Shown in pieces: positions 32,281 through 42,889 of a stretch of DNA of 64,000 bases. Source of the DNA: Begonia masoniana. Taxonomy: Eukaryota > Streptophyta > Magnoliopsida > Cucurbitales > Begoniaceae. The stretch spans positions 14,898,381 to 14,962,380 of the forward strand of contig CM039510.1 in NCBI GenBank assembly GCA_022432975.1, given 5' to 3'. The position numbers and the translations under genes were made by a program. The notes under the pieces were generated by a model. It saw only the letters and a list, made by a program, of their open reading frames with translations. It was not told the origin of the DNA and searched no databases. Positions within the stretch are counted from its first letter, which is position 1. Each line of letters opens with the position of its first letter.

Positions 32281-33934
32281 TGTAACACCCGACATTTTCA
32301 GTCATGTAATTGTCCCTAGAATTCACTGAACGATATTAATTCGCTGATAATGTAATGAATATATTTTTTTTTTGGAATTTGGACGCCGGGAATCTAAGAA
32401 TTTAAGAAAATAAGGAGAAATTGAGGGAGTTAAAAAGTACGAGATTTGAAACGGGAATCCGAAACAAAACCCGACGCTTCTTTAAAATATATATATATAT
32501 CTTTCTCTCTCTCTCTCTCTCCCCTAATGCCAGATACCCTTTCCCCTCTCTTTCTTTCTTTTCTTCTCCCATTTTCTCTCCTCTCTGCGTGCTTCTCTTC
32601 CAAGCAACGACGAACCGCGGTTCTTCATGCCGACGACTGACGAAGCTCCTCCTCCCCTCTATTCCTTTCGATTTCTTCATTAAAGGTAACCCTCTACGTT
32701 AGTTAACGAGTTTAGGCTAGTTATTCGTTGGTTTTGTTGGAAGTTTTAAGGCTAGGGTTTTAGAAAACTCTTCGATTTTATGAGAAATCATGCTAGAATG
32801 TTATTTAAAGGTTTAAATGGATAAACTACGGAGAAACTAAGCTCGTTTGATGAAAAACAGAAATTTGATCAAAAATCAGCTTTTTGCAAGGTTGCCCACA
32901 AAATTTCAATTCTGCTATCGTTTCCGGCGTGCTTTTTAAAAATTAACGATTCCATGTTAAACTAGATCTAATGAGGTTTTGCGAAACATATTGAATCTTC
33001 GAAAATGGATAAAAACGAGAAAGTTACGACCGTTTGAATTTTAGCCTAAAAATAAGAGAAATCTGAGATTTTTGAATAGAAACTTTCTTCAATTCGATGT
33101 TTGATTGTTTTAGGCTATTTGAATGGAGCTTGGAGCGTGTTATACTTAGTTTATTAGTTATCATTTTTGTAACGAGGTTTATGGTTTGATTATACGTGTT
33201 ATAGGTTCGTGACTCGTCGAGGAAATACGTTCAAGACTTGTAAACTCTACGGACCTCAGGTAAGTTCATACGCATGTGTTTGGCCCTTAAGGCCCTACAT
33301 CACAGAGGTACTAGGCTTTTACGCTTTCGGGGTTGTTGATGGTAGATAGGTCGTAGAATGCGTCTTAAGTTAAGTATGTTTGTTTTATGTAATGTCTTGA
33401 TGATCTGTCGTTTATTTTATGCTTCGAGGACCTGTCTTTTCACTATGTTATGTTTATGCACAATGTATGTTCATGCATTACGTTTTCAAGTAAATCATGC
33501 AAAAATTTTTATGGACGTGATTTGAAGTAAGAAAGATAAAAATGTAAATGTGAAGTATGGTTAAGTGTGCGACGGGGCCTGACATATGTTCTTGTCCTTC
33601 TCTTGGACTTATGTAAAACCATCATCGTCAAGGACAACATGTATTTTATCCCTCTCTAGGACCCGGCCAAACCACTAACCAAGTCATGTATGTATGTTCG
33701 CCTGTTCCCCTATAAGCCCCACTTATACCACATGTCCACTTGAATGTAAATGTAAAGTAATGTTCATGTTTTTGCATAGCAAGTGCATTCCTCACATTAT
33801 ATGATATTACTGAGCTTTATTCTCATTAGTTGAACTCTATGATGTAGGTACGGATTGTACGGATGAGGACTCTAAGCCTAGAGTCAACGTCAAGTCATGT
33901 CCAGTGGCGGCCTTATGCGAATGGGGTCGTCACA
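32281..33934 (+). mobile_element. TE5: solo LTR within TE3
   Basis: Runs TGTAACACCC to GGGGTCGTCACA, 1654 bp, without internal sequence. Flanks ataat and aaatt do not match as a clean duplication, so the exact ends or an old mutation remain open. An (AT)n(CT)n microsatellite is at 32485-32522. It carries the leader module and ends with gtggcggcc as in two other LTR fragments here. Confidence 0.82.
32500..33850 (+). promoter_or_regulatory. TE5 splice-like leader module
   Basis: A CT-rich leader ends TTAAAG|GTAACC (donor at 32686). Acceptor-like TTATAG|G ends at 33204. The mini-exon is 33205-33259 (55 nt), with GTAAGT at 33260. The stem GGCC-cttaa-GGCC at 33282-33294 lies 22 nt on and is followed by CTACATCA. 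GATGTAG|GTA ends at 33847. Confidence 0.6.
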
Positions 33935-34084
33935 AAATTGCACAAATAGTCAATGATTTTTCTTTGAATTTATAAAGAATATCATATAATGCAAACATAA
34001 AAAATTAATCATAAAAATTATTTATTAATTTCATGCAATAAAAATGTTCATAATATTTGCTTGTTTAGCACATTATACCCAACA

Positions 34085-34143
34085 TGAAGAACATTCAAAA
34101 GAAGAATGAAACATACGCCAAGCATGCCAACCACAGTAGAAAT
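34085..34143 (+). pseudogene. Integrase fragment, continuation after TE3
   Basis: Reads NIQKKNETYAKHANHSRN in frame with the piece that ends at 21945, matching the [19 protein letters not shown] region of TE9 integrase. It is cut by a TE4-like LTR at 34144. Confidence 0.8.
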
Positions 34144-34987
34144 TGTAACACCTGGTTCTATCAAACCGATTCCTTTTTTTAAATTAATGGCACACTTTAT
34201 ATGATAATAATAAAGGTAGGATTAATGGATGTCTAGGCAAGGGCATAAGGATAATTGGAAATTTGAAAGTGGATAACGTATTTAAAGAAAGGGGTTTTGG
34301 GTTTAATGTATTGTAGCCGCCACTATTTCCTATTTTCCCTCTCGGCCTTCAGCTCTCCAGCAAGAAACCTCTGGGTGATTTCTTTCTTGCTCGACTCTCT
34401 TTCAACTTAGGTACGTTTTTCCTCATTCTCTTGTGTTTTAGCAGTTAGATAACTGAGGGAGTACAATGTGAGGATTTCAAGGATGTTGTAGATGAGAGTA
34501 GGTTCGGGTTTTTTTTGGGGATAAATGGAAATGTGCAAGCAGTAGAGTTCCAAACCGGTTTCCTTGTTCTTCTGGTTAATTTTTGGTAAAGTTTAGTGAA
34601 GGTTTGATTGATGTTCTGTTATGAACTTAGGTGAGCGAGCTTCTAAAGTAGCTTACAGCCGAGCGATTTCCAGGAGAGCCAGGTAAGTAAAGTTTGCTTG
34701 TGCCTTCGGGCCTACATCACAAAACAGTACGATTATGTGTGTTTGAATGTTTGTATGTCATGCATCATATTTTGAAAATTTATGCGAAAATGAATTTACA
34801 TGAAATGGCATGGTAAGGAATGAACAGACTATAACAGTTGTTAAGGGAACTAATCCGCCCCTTAACCAAGAGAGAGGATGTATGACTTTGGGGGAAGTGA
34901 TCAAAATCCCAATTTCACAGGGGGATCAGATCAGTTTGTTAAGGGAACTAATTCACCCCTTAATCAAGAGAGAGGATGTATGACTTT
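34144..34987 (+). mobile_element. TE6a: TE4-like LTR (5' part)
   Basis: Starts TGTAACACCTGG. The GGATAACGTATTTAAAG box is at about 34271-34287. It then has GTAGCCGCCACTATT, donor CTTAG|GTACG (34413), mini-exon 34631-34682 (52 nt), GTAAGT at 34683, stem GCCTTCGGGCC at 34702-34712 and one and a half units of the duplicated block. It is cut at 34987 by TE6b. The candidate target duplication gaaat (34139-34143) has no visible partner. Confidence 0.8.
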
Positions 34988-35899
34988 TGTAACACCCGGT
35001 TCTATCGAACCAGCTCTTTTATTATTAATGGTATACACTTTAGTAGTCAATAATTCAAGTAGGGTTATTGAATGATTAGACTAGACAAGGGCATTAGAGT
35101 AAATTACATTTTTTAAAAGTGGATAACGTATTTAAGGGAAGAGGGATTGAGTTTAATGCACTGTAGCCGCCACCATTTCATACCTTTCTCTTCGGGTTTT
35201 TCAGCAAAAGCAGTCGAGCTCTCTAGGCGATTTTCCTTGCCCGATTCTCCTTCGACTTAGGTAAGTTTTTCCCATTTCTCTTATGATATAGTGGTTAAAT
35301 ACCTGAAGGGGGTACAATGTGAGGATTTTGAGGATATTGAGATTGAGCGTAGATTCGGGTTTTAGTAATAAAGGGGGAATGCTCGGGTAGTAGAGTTTCT
35401 AACTCGATTCCTCAAACCACTGTTTGATTCTTGGTGAGGTTTAGTGGAGTTTTGATTTATATTCTGTTATGAACTTAGGTGAACAGATTTCCGAAGTAGC
35501 TAGCGACCAGATAATTTCTAGAAGCCATGTATGTAAAGTATGCATGTGCTTTCGGGCCTACATCACAAAACAGTAGGGTTATGTATCTTGTGAATGATTT
35601 TTGTATGTCATGCATCATGTATTTGAAAGATTACGAAAATGAATTTCATGTAAGGAAGGTAAGGCATGAACTGAATGTGACAGACAAACTATTAAGGGAA
35701 CTAATCCACCCCTTAACTTATGAAGGGATTTATAACATTGGGAGGATTGATCCCACTCCCAAGGGAACTGAGGGATCAGATCAGCTATTAAGGGAATTCA
35801 TCTGCCCCTTAATCGAGTAGAGGATGTATAACATTGGAAAAATTGATCCACTTCCCAAGGAAACCGAGGGATCAGTTCAGCTTATGAATGAATGTGAAT

Positions 35900-35901
<2 letters not shown>
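34988..35901 (+). mobile_element. TE6b: second TE4-like LTR (5' part)
   Basis: Starts TGTAACACCCGG inside TE6a; acttt precedes it. Same order of blocks: GATAACGTATTTAAGGG (about 35114-35130), GTAGCCGCCACCATT, donor CTTAG|GTAAG (35260), a mini-exon whose donor has decayed to atgtaag, stem GCTTTCGGGCC (35548-35558) and repeated ctaatccaccccttaa blocks. It ends abruptly at a poly-A run. Confidence 0.8.

Positions 35902-35968
<67 letters not shown>
35902..35968 (+). repeat. Poly-A run, 67 nt
   Basis: Uninterrupted A tract between TE6b and unrelated sequence. It could be a retroposition tail or an assembly junction. Confidence 0.9.
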
Positions 35969-35969
<1 letters not shown>

Positions 35970-36498
35970 CATACGTACAAAGGCTGTAAAAAAACGACGT
36001 GGGTCAGCCATTTTCTCTCTGCTGCTGCTGCTGTTGTATTTGTTATGTAGTACTGTCTTCATCTCTTCGCAGTGTAAAAGTCGGAAACCACAGGCTAAAA
36101 GAACAGATAAAAGGAAAAAAAGGACATAGAAAGAAGAAGATTCACTCACAGTCGAATGTAGTTGTAAAATGTAGCCTTAGAGAGAATCTCTCCCGGGCAC
36201 TGTAATTTTCTCGTCCTCCCATTGATTTACAGTTGGAGAGTTTGGTAACAATCTATTCAATCCACGCATTTCTTTACGTTTCTTGAGCTCTGGCTATGGC
36301 GGAAAGTGGGGACTGGTTGCAGGCAGTGGATTCACATGGGGTGATTGGAAAGATGGGTAGGGCCTACTCATTTATCTCCATGACAGGGTGGGGATGGGTC
36401 CTACCCACCAAAACACAGAATGCTCTCTTCTCCATGTGATTGATTCCATTCCTCCTACTAAATATATATATTTGAAGAGAAAAAGAGAGTGGATTTAA
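35969..36498. other. Non-LTR-like stretch next to the gap
   Basis: No match to any LTR family in this window. It contains a (CTG)n run (36018-36032), cctacccaccaaaa (about 36397-36410) and an AT-rich taaatatatatatttg box (36459-36474). Short frames are not convincing. It could be low-copy host DNA such as a gene flank. I do not assign a function. Confidence 0.45.
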
Positions 36499-36598
36499 NN
36501 NNNNNNNNNNNNNNNNNNNNNNNNNNNNNNNNNNNNNNNNNNNNNNNNNNNNNNNNNNNNNNNNNNNNNNNNNNNNNNNNNNNNNNNNNNNNNNNNNN
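36499..36598. other. Assembly gap (100 N)
   Basis: Exactly 100 N, the usual placeholder for a gap of unknown size. Flanking sequences look unrelated to each other. Confidence 0.98.
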
Positions 36599-37419
36599 TC
36601 GGCGAGAAGGTCGTTAAAACAGGGAGCTGGAATGAAAAAGGGCAAACAAGTTAAAGGAGGGTTCAAACTCCCTTACAAAGCCGAGGGTGAGACACATGCT
36701 GAAAAGAGAGAAGCGGTGCCCTAGCTATATGCATAGTTAAGGGGGATTGGCCCAAACTATGAATATCATAGTCATCTCCTGTATCGTGGGTTATTGTTAC
36801 AAAGGCGAGCATCCCTATCCAATCCAAAAATTTTTTATATGGGTTTAGAGCTTGATAGAAAATTGTCTGATAAGTCGGAGTGATGATGTATATGTATGAA
36901 AATGTTAAGTATATGGATTAGATGCTTTGATAGAAAATGCATGAATAGTCGAGCTTTGATGTATACGTAGTGGTAGTAGATGGTTTAGAATGTGAAGTCT
37001 TTATTTGGAGAATATACTGGAACTGTTTGGGCATTTTTAAAATGTTTGGTCATTTTAAAACAGGTATGGATACGCTCGATTTTTAGAGCGATCCACGCAG
37101 TTTGTTTTCTTGAACTTATAGGTTTTATTAGTGTTTTGTTTTTAACTGATTTTACTTTAATGGTTATTTGTTTTAAGTTATTAATAGTTTTGAGTCTAGT
37201 TTTAAATGTTTTAAAAGTCGAAATGTTTTACGCTCAAATGTTTAATGTTTAAGTCAAAGTTAGTCCCTAAAGGTCGTTAGAGGTGGGTCAATTGTCTAAG
37301 TTAGTTTTCTTTAAAGTGTCGAGTGAAAAAGAAAAAGTTTATGAGAAAAATACGAGGGCTTAGGTAATGGTTATGTCACGGCAAGTCCGTGGCGGCCCTA
37401 CGGGGTTGGGGTCGTCACA
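36599..37419 (+). mobile_element. LTR 3' fragment
   Basis: The right end ggcggccctacggggttggg then gtcgtcaca matches the termini of TE5 and of the fragment at 20588. The conserved block gatccacgcagtttg is at 37090-37104. The first 200-300 bp after the gap are not classified. Confidence 0.65.
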
Positions 37420-37881
37420 GGAGGACCACTTTCCAATTTTCCTTCTCTTATTTTTGGAAACTTTTCTATTGTCTAATTAGGATATTTTGATTATTTCTAA
37501 TTATGTTATTACCTTATTAGTTTTATCCCTTTGCCTATTTAAGGGAGGCTTGTAATAGATTTTAGGCACTTTTGAATGAATTGATTTTTATTAAGCTTTT
37601 GCTTTAAGGTGAGATCCTTATAATTCTCTTCTTGAGTTCTTGGATTAGAACTTGATCTTCTTCAAGTGTATTCTTGAAAAGATCGAACTTGATAGCTTAG
37701 GTTCAACCAACGAGTTTGGTTCGGGTCTAGCTACTTTTCTGATAACTTTGGTTCCATCGCTATCTATCGATTGGGGTCAAGTTCCTTCTTCTTATTCTTT
37801 CGAATCAATAAAAGCATTATTCCCTTTGAATTCCGTATTGCGTGTTGGGTCTAAGATCTCTAATATCTTAGGTTCATATCA
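37420..37881 (+). mobile_element. TE9-related LTR, 3' part
   Basis: Shares with the TE9 LTR the order gatcttcttcaagt, gatagcttaggttc, accaacgagtttggt, ggttccatcg, attggggtc and the terminal tatca. It is diverged and its 5' part is missing. No target duplication was found. Confidence 0.65.
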
Positions 37882-38540
37882 GGTGTACTAGCCGAACACA
37901 CCTCTTTTCTTACCTGTTTGTTCCTGCTCTTTGGGAACCTTAATTGGTAAATTGAAGTGGTACTTAAACCACTCTTTTTGGTTGTTGGAAGAAGCTTAGT
38001 TGAATGCAAAAATCAAAAAACCATTCTTCCCCTAAACCTTGAAGCTTTTCGGCATCAAGTCCTCAATCCATTCGGTGAGTAATATATGATTGTGCTGTTG
38101 TTGTTGGTATCCAATTTGTGATAGCCAAAGTGGTACCATTTCTATTGCAACTTTCCTCCTCCCTTTCTTGGCGTGGAGAATCACCAGCAAGGTTGTATTT
38201 TAACTCTCATCCAAGGCTAGTTGGAGTGTTTCCTTTCAAGAAGGAGCCAAATGCCGAGAGGTGCTGTTATTACCTCCTCAGACCAGCAAGCACTCTTTTA
38301 TCCGTAACTTTTCATCCACAGCGATTCAACCTCTGATTTTTTTGGAGGGCATTTCCATCACACCGAAAGTAAATTGTCATTAAAATTTTAGCTCCTTGAA
38401 GTTCGTTTGAAGAAGTTACGCATTGGAAAAATAGAAGCATTTTCAGCCAATCAGTTTTGGTTTGCCGAGAGTTTTGTGCATCAACTTCCAACTTTAAGCA
38501 CGTCAAGCAGACACCACTTGGAACATGATGACACTTGATG
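37882..38540 (+). mobile_element. Family Z LTR 5 (3' part)
   Basis: Matches 17195-17608 and 20002-20062 closely (ggtgtactagcc, gatttttttggagggcattt). A gag-protease remnant of the same lineage follows. Confidence 0.75.
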
Positions 38541-39319
38541 AGAAAGAGGTTTGTGCTTAGCCATTATAAGCTACTGCTTTTCTTGCAAATGGAAAGCCTC
38601 AAGCAAGGATCACTTAGCATTGAAGTTCGAATTTGAGACTCTAAAGACGGGAAGTGGAATTGAAGAGTCAGAGGATCAAGCCATTGCAATATTTATAAAA
38701 GGGTTAGAAAGAGAATTAGGAGATGTTGTGGAGCTTCAACCATTTGTGCACCTCGAAGGAGTTATTCAACTATCCTTGAACAAGGTGGAGAGACAGTGGA
38801 AGAGGACCTTGAAAACTTATAGTTCTCGACCATTCTCTAAAGTTTTAAATATGCATACAAACCTCAAGCCAAACAAAGTGAAATGTTTGTTACTAGCCAG
38901 GGAGCATCCAATCTAAAGTAAGAGGAGAAGAAAGTTTTGTTGAAACATCTTAAGCAAGAAAAAGGGAGATCAAATGCTTCAAGTTCTTAGATATGGACAC
39001 ATTGCTTCTCAATGTCCAAACCAAAGGATTATAATTCTAAGGGAAGAAAAAAATGAGATAAAAAGTGATAAGGAACTTTTGGAAGCCGAACTTGAAGAAG
39101 GAAATTAACAAGAAGAAGTGTTATTTGCTCACAAAGATCTTGTTCTTATGGTTATTATGAGAGCCCTCACAACAGAAAACCGAGAAGAGAATTGTCAAAG
39201 AGAGAATATCTTCCATAGTCGATGCTTAATTATGAACAGAGTATGCCCTTTAATTATTGATGGAGGAAGTTGTGTGAACATGGCTTCTAAAGACACGTGG
39301 AGAAACTTGGCTTGGAGAC
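38541..39319 (+). pseudogene. Gag C-terminus and protease start, family Z; target of TE7
   Basis: 38610-38900 reads EESEDQAIAIFIKGLERELGD and VHLEGVIQLSLNKVERQ, matching the end of TE9 gag. About 38960-39030 shows a decayed CCHC knuckle (RYGHIASQCPN). 39240-39319 reads PLIIDGGSCVNMASK, the protease active-site region. TE7 interrupts the protease at 39320. Several shifts and stops are present. Confidence 0.8.
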
Positions 39320-40535
39320 TGTAACACCCGGCTTTACGAGATTTGAATTATTCCAATATAAACAATATTTTTGTAAATATGTCAAAATAAGTCTGTTTTG
39401 CAAACAGAAAGTTCTAACAAGGCCGTAATAATAAATTAGAATTTTGGGAGAAATATGAAATTTTGGAGGAAACGAATCGTTAGATAAATAACGAAATACC
39501 TAATGAAACAAATAGAAATCAAAAGCAGGGGCGATTAAGTAATTTGACAAACCAATTTTTAATAAAACCACAAATCACCTCCCTCCCCTTCTTCATTCAC
39601 ACGCAGTCTCCCTCCTGCGTTCTCTCCTTCGGCGATCTCCATTTTCTCCCTCACACGATTCTTCTCTTTCCGACGATTCTCCTCCTCCGGCAACTCAACT
39701 CTTCACGTTTCTTTCTCCTTCCTCAACTCTAGGTATGAATCTATAGTTTTGGAGCTTTAGATTTCGATTTCTAGGGTTGTAAAACGATTAGGGTTCGTTT
39801 AGGGTTTTCATTAAAAATGCGGATTAGGTTTTGAAATTTATAGGTTTAGCGTAGTTATGCCTCTAATCGACGTACTGGTGTTTATTGGATGTAGTCAATC
39901 GATTTATAGGTTAATATTGGAGTTGCGTTTGGTTTGGAGCTTGAAAAACTCCATTGAAGGAAATTTCTAAGTGTTGAGCACAAATTGCTCGATAAAATGC
40001 CGCAATGAGCTAGAATACAGTTTTAGGAAAGTTCCTTTAGCTAGTAGTTAGTTGTTTTCGAGATTTAAGATTTTTACTCGATTTAATCGCGATTTGCTGT
40101 GAATTTCTTTAGGTGAACAACGCTCGTGGATGGAGCTTGGTGTGCAACGGACGCGAGGTAAGTCTCTGTGATTTGTTTGGCCGATTGGCCTACACCATAA
40201 GACTATCTCGATCGAGGAATTGGAGATGCTTGTGTGTTTCGGGTAATTAGAATGGATAGTTAGTTTTAGGTTTGGTTAGGTTGTTAATTGTTAAGTTTAT
40301 TGTTGTATGTTTCTACTTGTTTTTATTTCGTTCATGGCAAAATATTTGTTCACGCATCATTGTTTTCAAAAAGGCATGAAAAAGAATTTCAATTCATGTT
40401 TTACAAAACTAAAAGGTAAACGAATGTAAGATGGTCACGTCGGTGGCGGTGGTTCAGACATGGTTGTCAGGTGAAGCATGTCTCCCCCTGGTTAGATACG
40501 AGGGGCTATCCAATCGCCGGATGTGCCGCTCCTAT
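39320..40535 (+). repeat. TE7 5' LTR, first part, with leader module
   Basis: A pyrimidine-rich leader (39575-39732) ends CTCTAG|GTATGA (donor at 39733). Acceptor-like TCTTTAG|G ends at 40112. The mini-exon is 40113-40157 (45 nt), with GTAAGT at 40158. The stem GGCC-gatt-GGCC at 40179-40190 lies 21 nt on and is followed by TACACCA. Confidence 0.88.
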
Positions 40536-42854
40536 TGTAACGACCCTAAGACTGTACCAGATTTCCCGTACATATTTTTCATTTCCTTTTTATACTTAGC
40601 GTTTATGCGGAAAACAATTTGAAACAAATTTAAATCAATTGAATAAAACATTTAAAACAATTAAAACTATTATTTAAAACTATAATTAAAACAATTTACA
40701 AATAAAACAAAAGGACGGGTAGAATTGTCATTCTACCGAGAAAGAAGAGAGCGATCGATCGCTGAGGCTAGCGATCGATCGCTGAGGCTATAAGCCTCAG
40801 CAGCTATCTATCGCTAGCCTCAGCAGCGATCGATCGCTGCATTGGCAACAGGGAGTGGCGAAGTCGCCCCTTACACCCGCGCCCGATCGCCTAACTCCAC
40901 TTCTTCTTTCTCTATAACTTATCATACAATGCTCTCTAGAATCCGAAATTCCAAAGAGCAAAACTCTTTATTTCTTTCATTAACCCTGCACATCACACTT
41001 CATAAATTACATTTTCTTCAACACTTCAACTCCATTTTTTAAACATAGCTAGTTTTCCTAAAAACAAACCGCATGGATATATTTAAAACAATACATTTCC
41101 TCATGTTTTGAAATGTCCAAGCAGTTTATAGTATCAGGTTTTCAAAACGTTTAAAACATGTAAACATAAACCTATCAACTACCAGTTCTCAAACATCCTA
41201 AAATGTCCTAACTGTACAATTACTTTTTCTAATCTACCATCAGCCCAAAACGCCCCGATAACCTCAAAACACGTACATACTTCCCCACAGGTCTGGTCAA
41301 GCATCGACTGCGCAACACACCACCGCAAGCCATCCTCCGTCAACTGCATCACTCCTCAGGTGGAGGGATCTCGTCCTCACCTATGTCGAAGTCACCTACA
41401 CCATACAGACACACTATGAGATAAAAATCTCAGTAAGCTCTACGTAAATGCCTATGCATGATCACGTATGCTCGATGCTATGAAAACAGTCCATGTCAGG
41501 ACATATATCAGTACGTGTCAGTCTATGGTTATCGGAAATGCTCGATAGATAGATAGGGCACGTCCAGCGGTTAGACAGCCCACACCATCTGAATAGAGGG
41601 AAACCCGCTCACCACGGAACGCCAGGTCAGAACCTCATCCCCGATAACCCCATGTCATGGTTGTTTACTATGATGCTTTACTTGCCTTTACATGTATGTT
41701 CTTTTCATGAAATCTGTGGGTAAATTCATTTTCATGATGTTTTAAAAACCATGATGCGTGAACAGTTCAATATAACATAAAGTAAACAATCACATGTGTA
41801 CCATCAAGAAGATAAACAAACAACATATAAAAACCACTAATCCTAACTACCCAAACCAAAACGATTTAAACAAACAAATCCTCAAGGTTCCTCGAGACGA
41901 CTTCAACAGTACGGTGTAGGCCAATCGGCTAGAGAAAATCACGAGAACTTACTTCGTGTCCAAAGCAGCTCCAGCTCCGTCCACGAGAGTTGTTTGTCTG
42001 AGGCAAAACACAACGATTATCAATACCACGCGTTTAAACTTCTAATCGTCCGAATTCAACAAAACCTTAACTAAGGAAATTTTCTAAAGCTTTATCTTAA
42101 CTAATCGAAGTATTTAAACAACGATTAACGCTCGATAGTTTAAAATCACAATTAACGAGTTTTTCCTAAAAAACCCGAAAATCCTTCAATTTTAACCTTT
42201 CTCACAAATTAATCTAATTTCGTCCAATAACGCTAAATACGTTCAATACATTCATAAACTATGAAAACTTATCGATTTCGAACCCTAAATCTCGATTTTT
42301 ACGATAACCCAAAACGAAAACCTAATTGCTTTGGTTCTAAAAATCGAAAACTATAGATTAATACCTAGAGCGTCGATTGGAGGAGAAAACGCGAAGAACA
42401 GAAGAACCGTCGAATGGCAGAGAGGAATCGCGAAGGAAGGAAAAGAAAAAGGGTTTTGATGTTTTTAATAAAATTTGGTTTGCAAAATTACCATTTTGCC
42501 CTTAGTACATATTTTATATTTGTTTCGTCCTTCATTTCGTGAATCGGCTAACTGTTCGTTTTCTCCAAATTTCCTTATTTCACCAATAGGTCCAACTTCT
42601 TATTTGAGATTTATTAAAACTGTCTGTTTGTAAATCGGACCTCGTTTACTAAAACGTCCTTTATATGACGAGAAACTTAATTACTCGAAATATAGCGTTA
42701 TTACTCTGAAAAATCTCGTAAATTCCTTAAAATTCCTATTAATCATTAAGATTGTAACAAAGCTCTCCGTTTGCAAAACAGACCTGATTTGACATATTTA
42801 CAAAAATGCCATCATATAATATAATATTAATATCCCGTAAAACTGGGTATTACA
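40536..42854 (-). repeat. TE8 left LTR (element 3' LTR)
   Basis: Palindrome island at 40748-40840 (gcgatcgatcgctgaggct units and their complement) and hairpin ctctctagaat / attccaaagag at 40932-40961. CCACGC-type block near 41060-41080, GGCC stem ggccaatcggct at 41919-41930 (last base changed) and donor on the minus strand near 42363-42364. Confidence 0.9.
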
Positions 42855-42873
42855 TTCCATCCACCTTATTTAG
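42855..42873 (-). other. TE8 polypurine tract
   Basis: Coding strand ctaaataaggtggatggaa at the 3' LTR boundary. A T interrupts the purine run that is continuous in TE1. Confidence 0.65.
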
Positions 42874-42889
42874 AATTTTGTCCACAAAA

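Larger units (their letters stand above)
21946..34084 (-). mobile_element. TE3: AT-rich solo LTR or non-coding element, split by TE4 and TE5
   Basis: Ends TGTTGG (21946) and CCAACA (34084) are perfect inverted termini; flanks are ggaag and tgaag (4 of 5 match). Removing it rejoins the host integrase frame exactly (EKVRK then NIQKKNETYAKHANHSRN). Without TE4 and TE5 it is about 2.0 kb of very AT-rich DNA (21946-22293, 30764-32280, 33935-34084) with no coding frame. The termini do not repeat each other, so a solo LTR is the simplest reading. TGTTGG ends are common in Ty1/copia LTRs, so it may be copia. Strand is not certain. Confidence 0.7.

Noticed and set aside
32281..33934. TSD aattg for TE5
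   Set aside because: It would need the LTR to begin TAACACC instead of TGTAACACC; canonical ends give flanks that do not match, so no TSD is claimed.
35999..36205. Cysteine-run frame (68 codons)
   Set aside because: The cysteines come from a (CTG)n repeat read in one frame, with no homology that I recognise.
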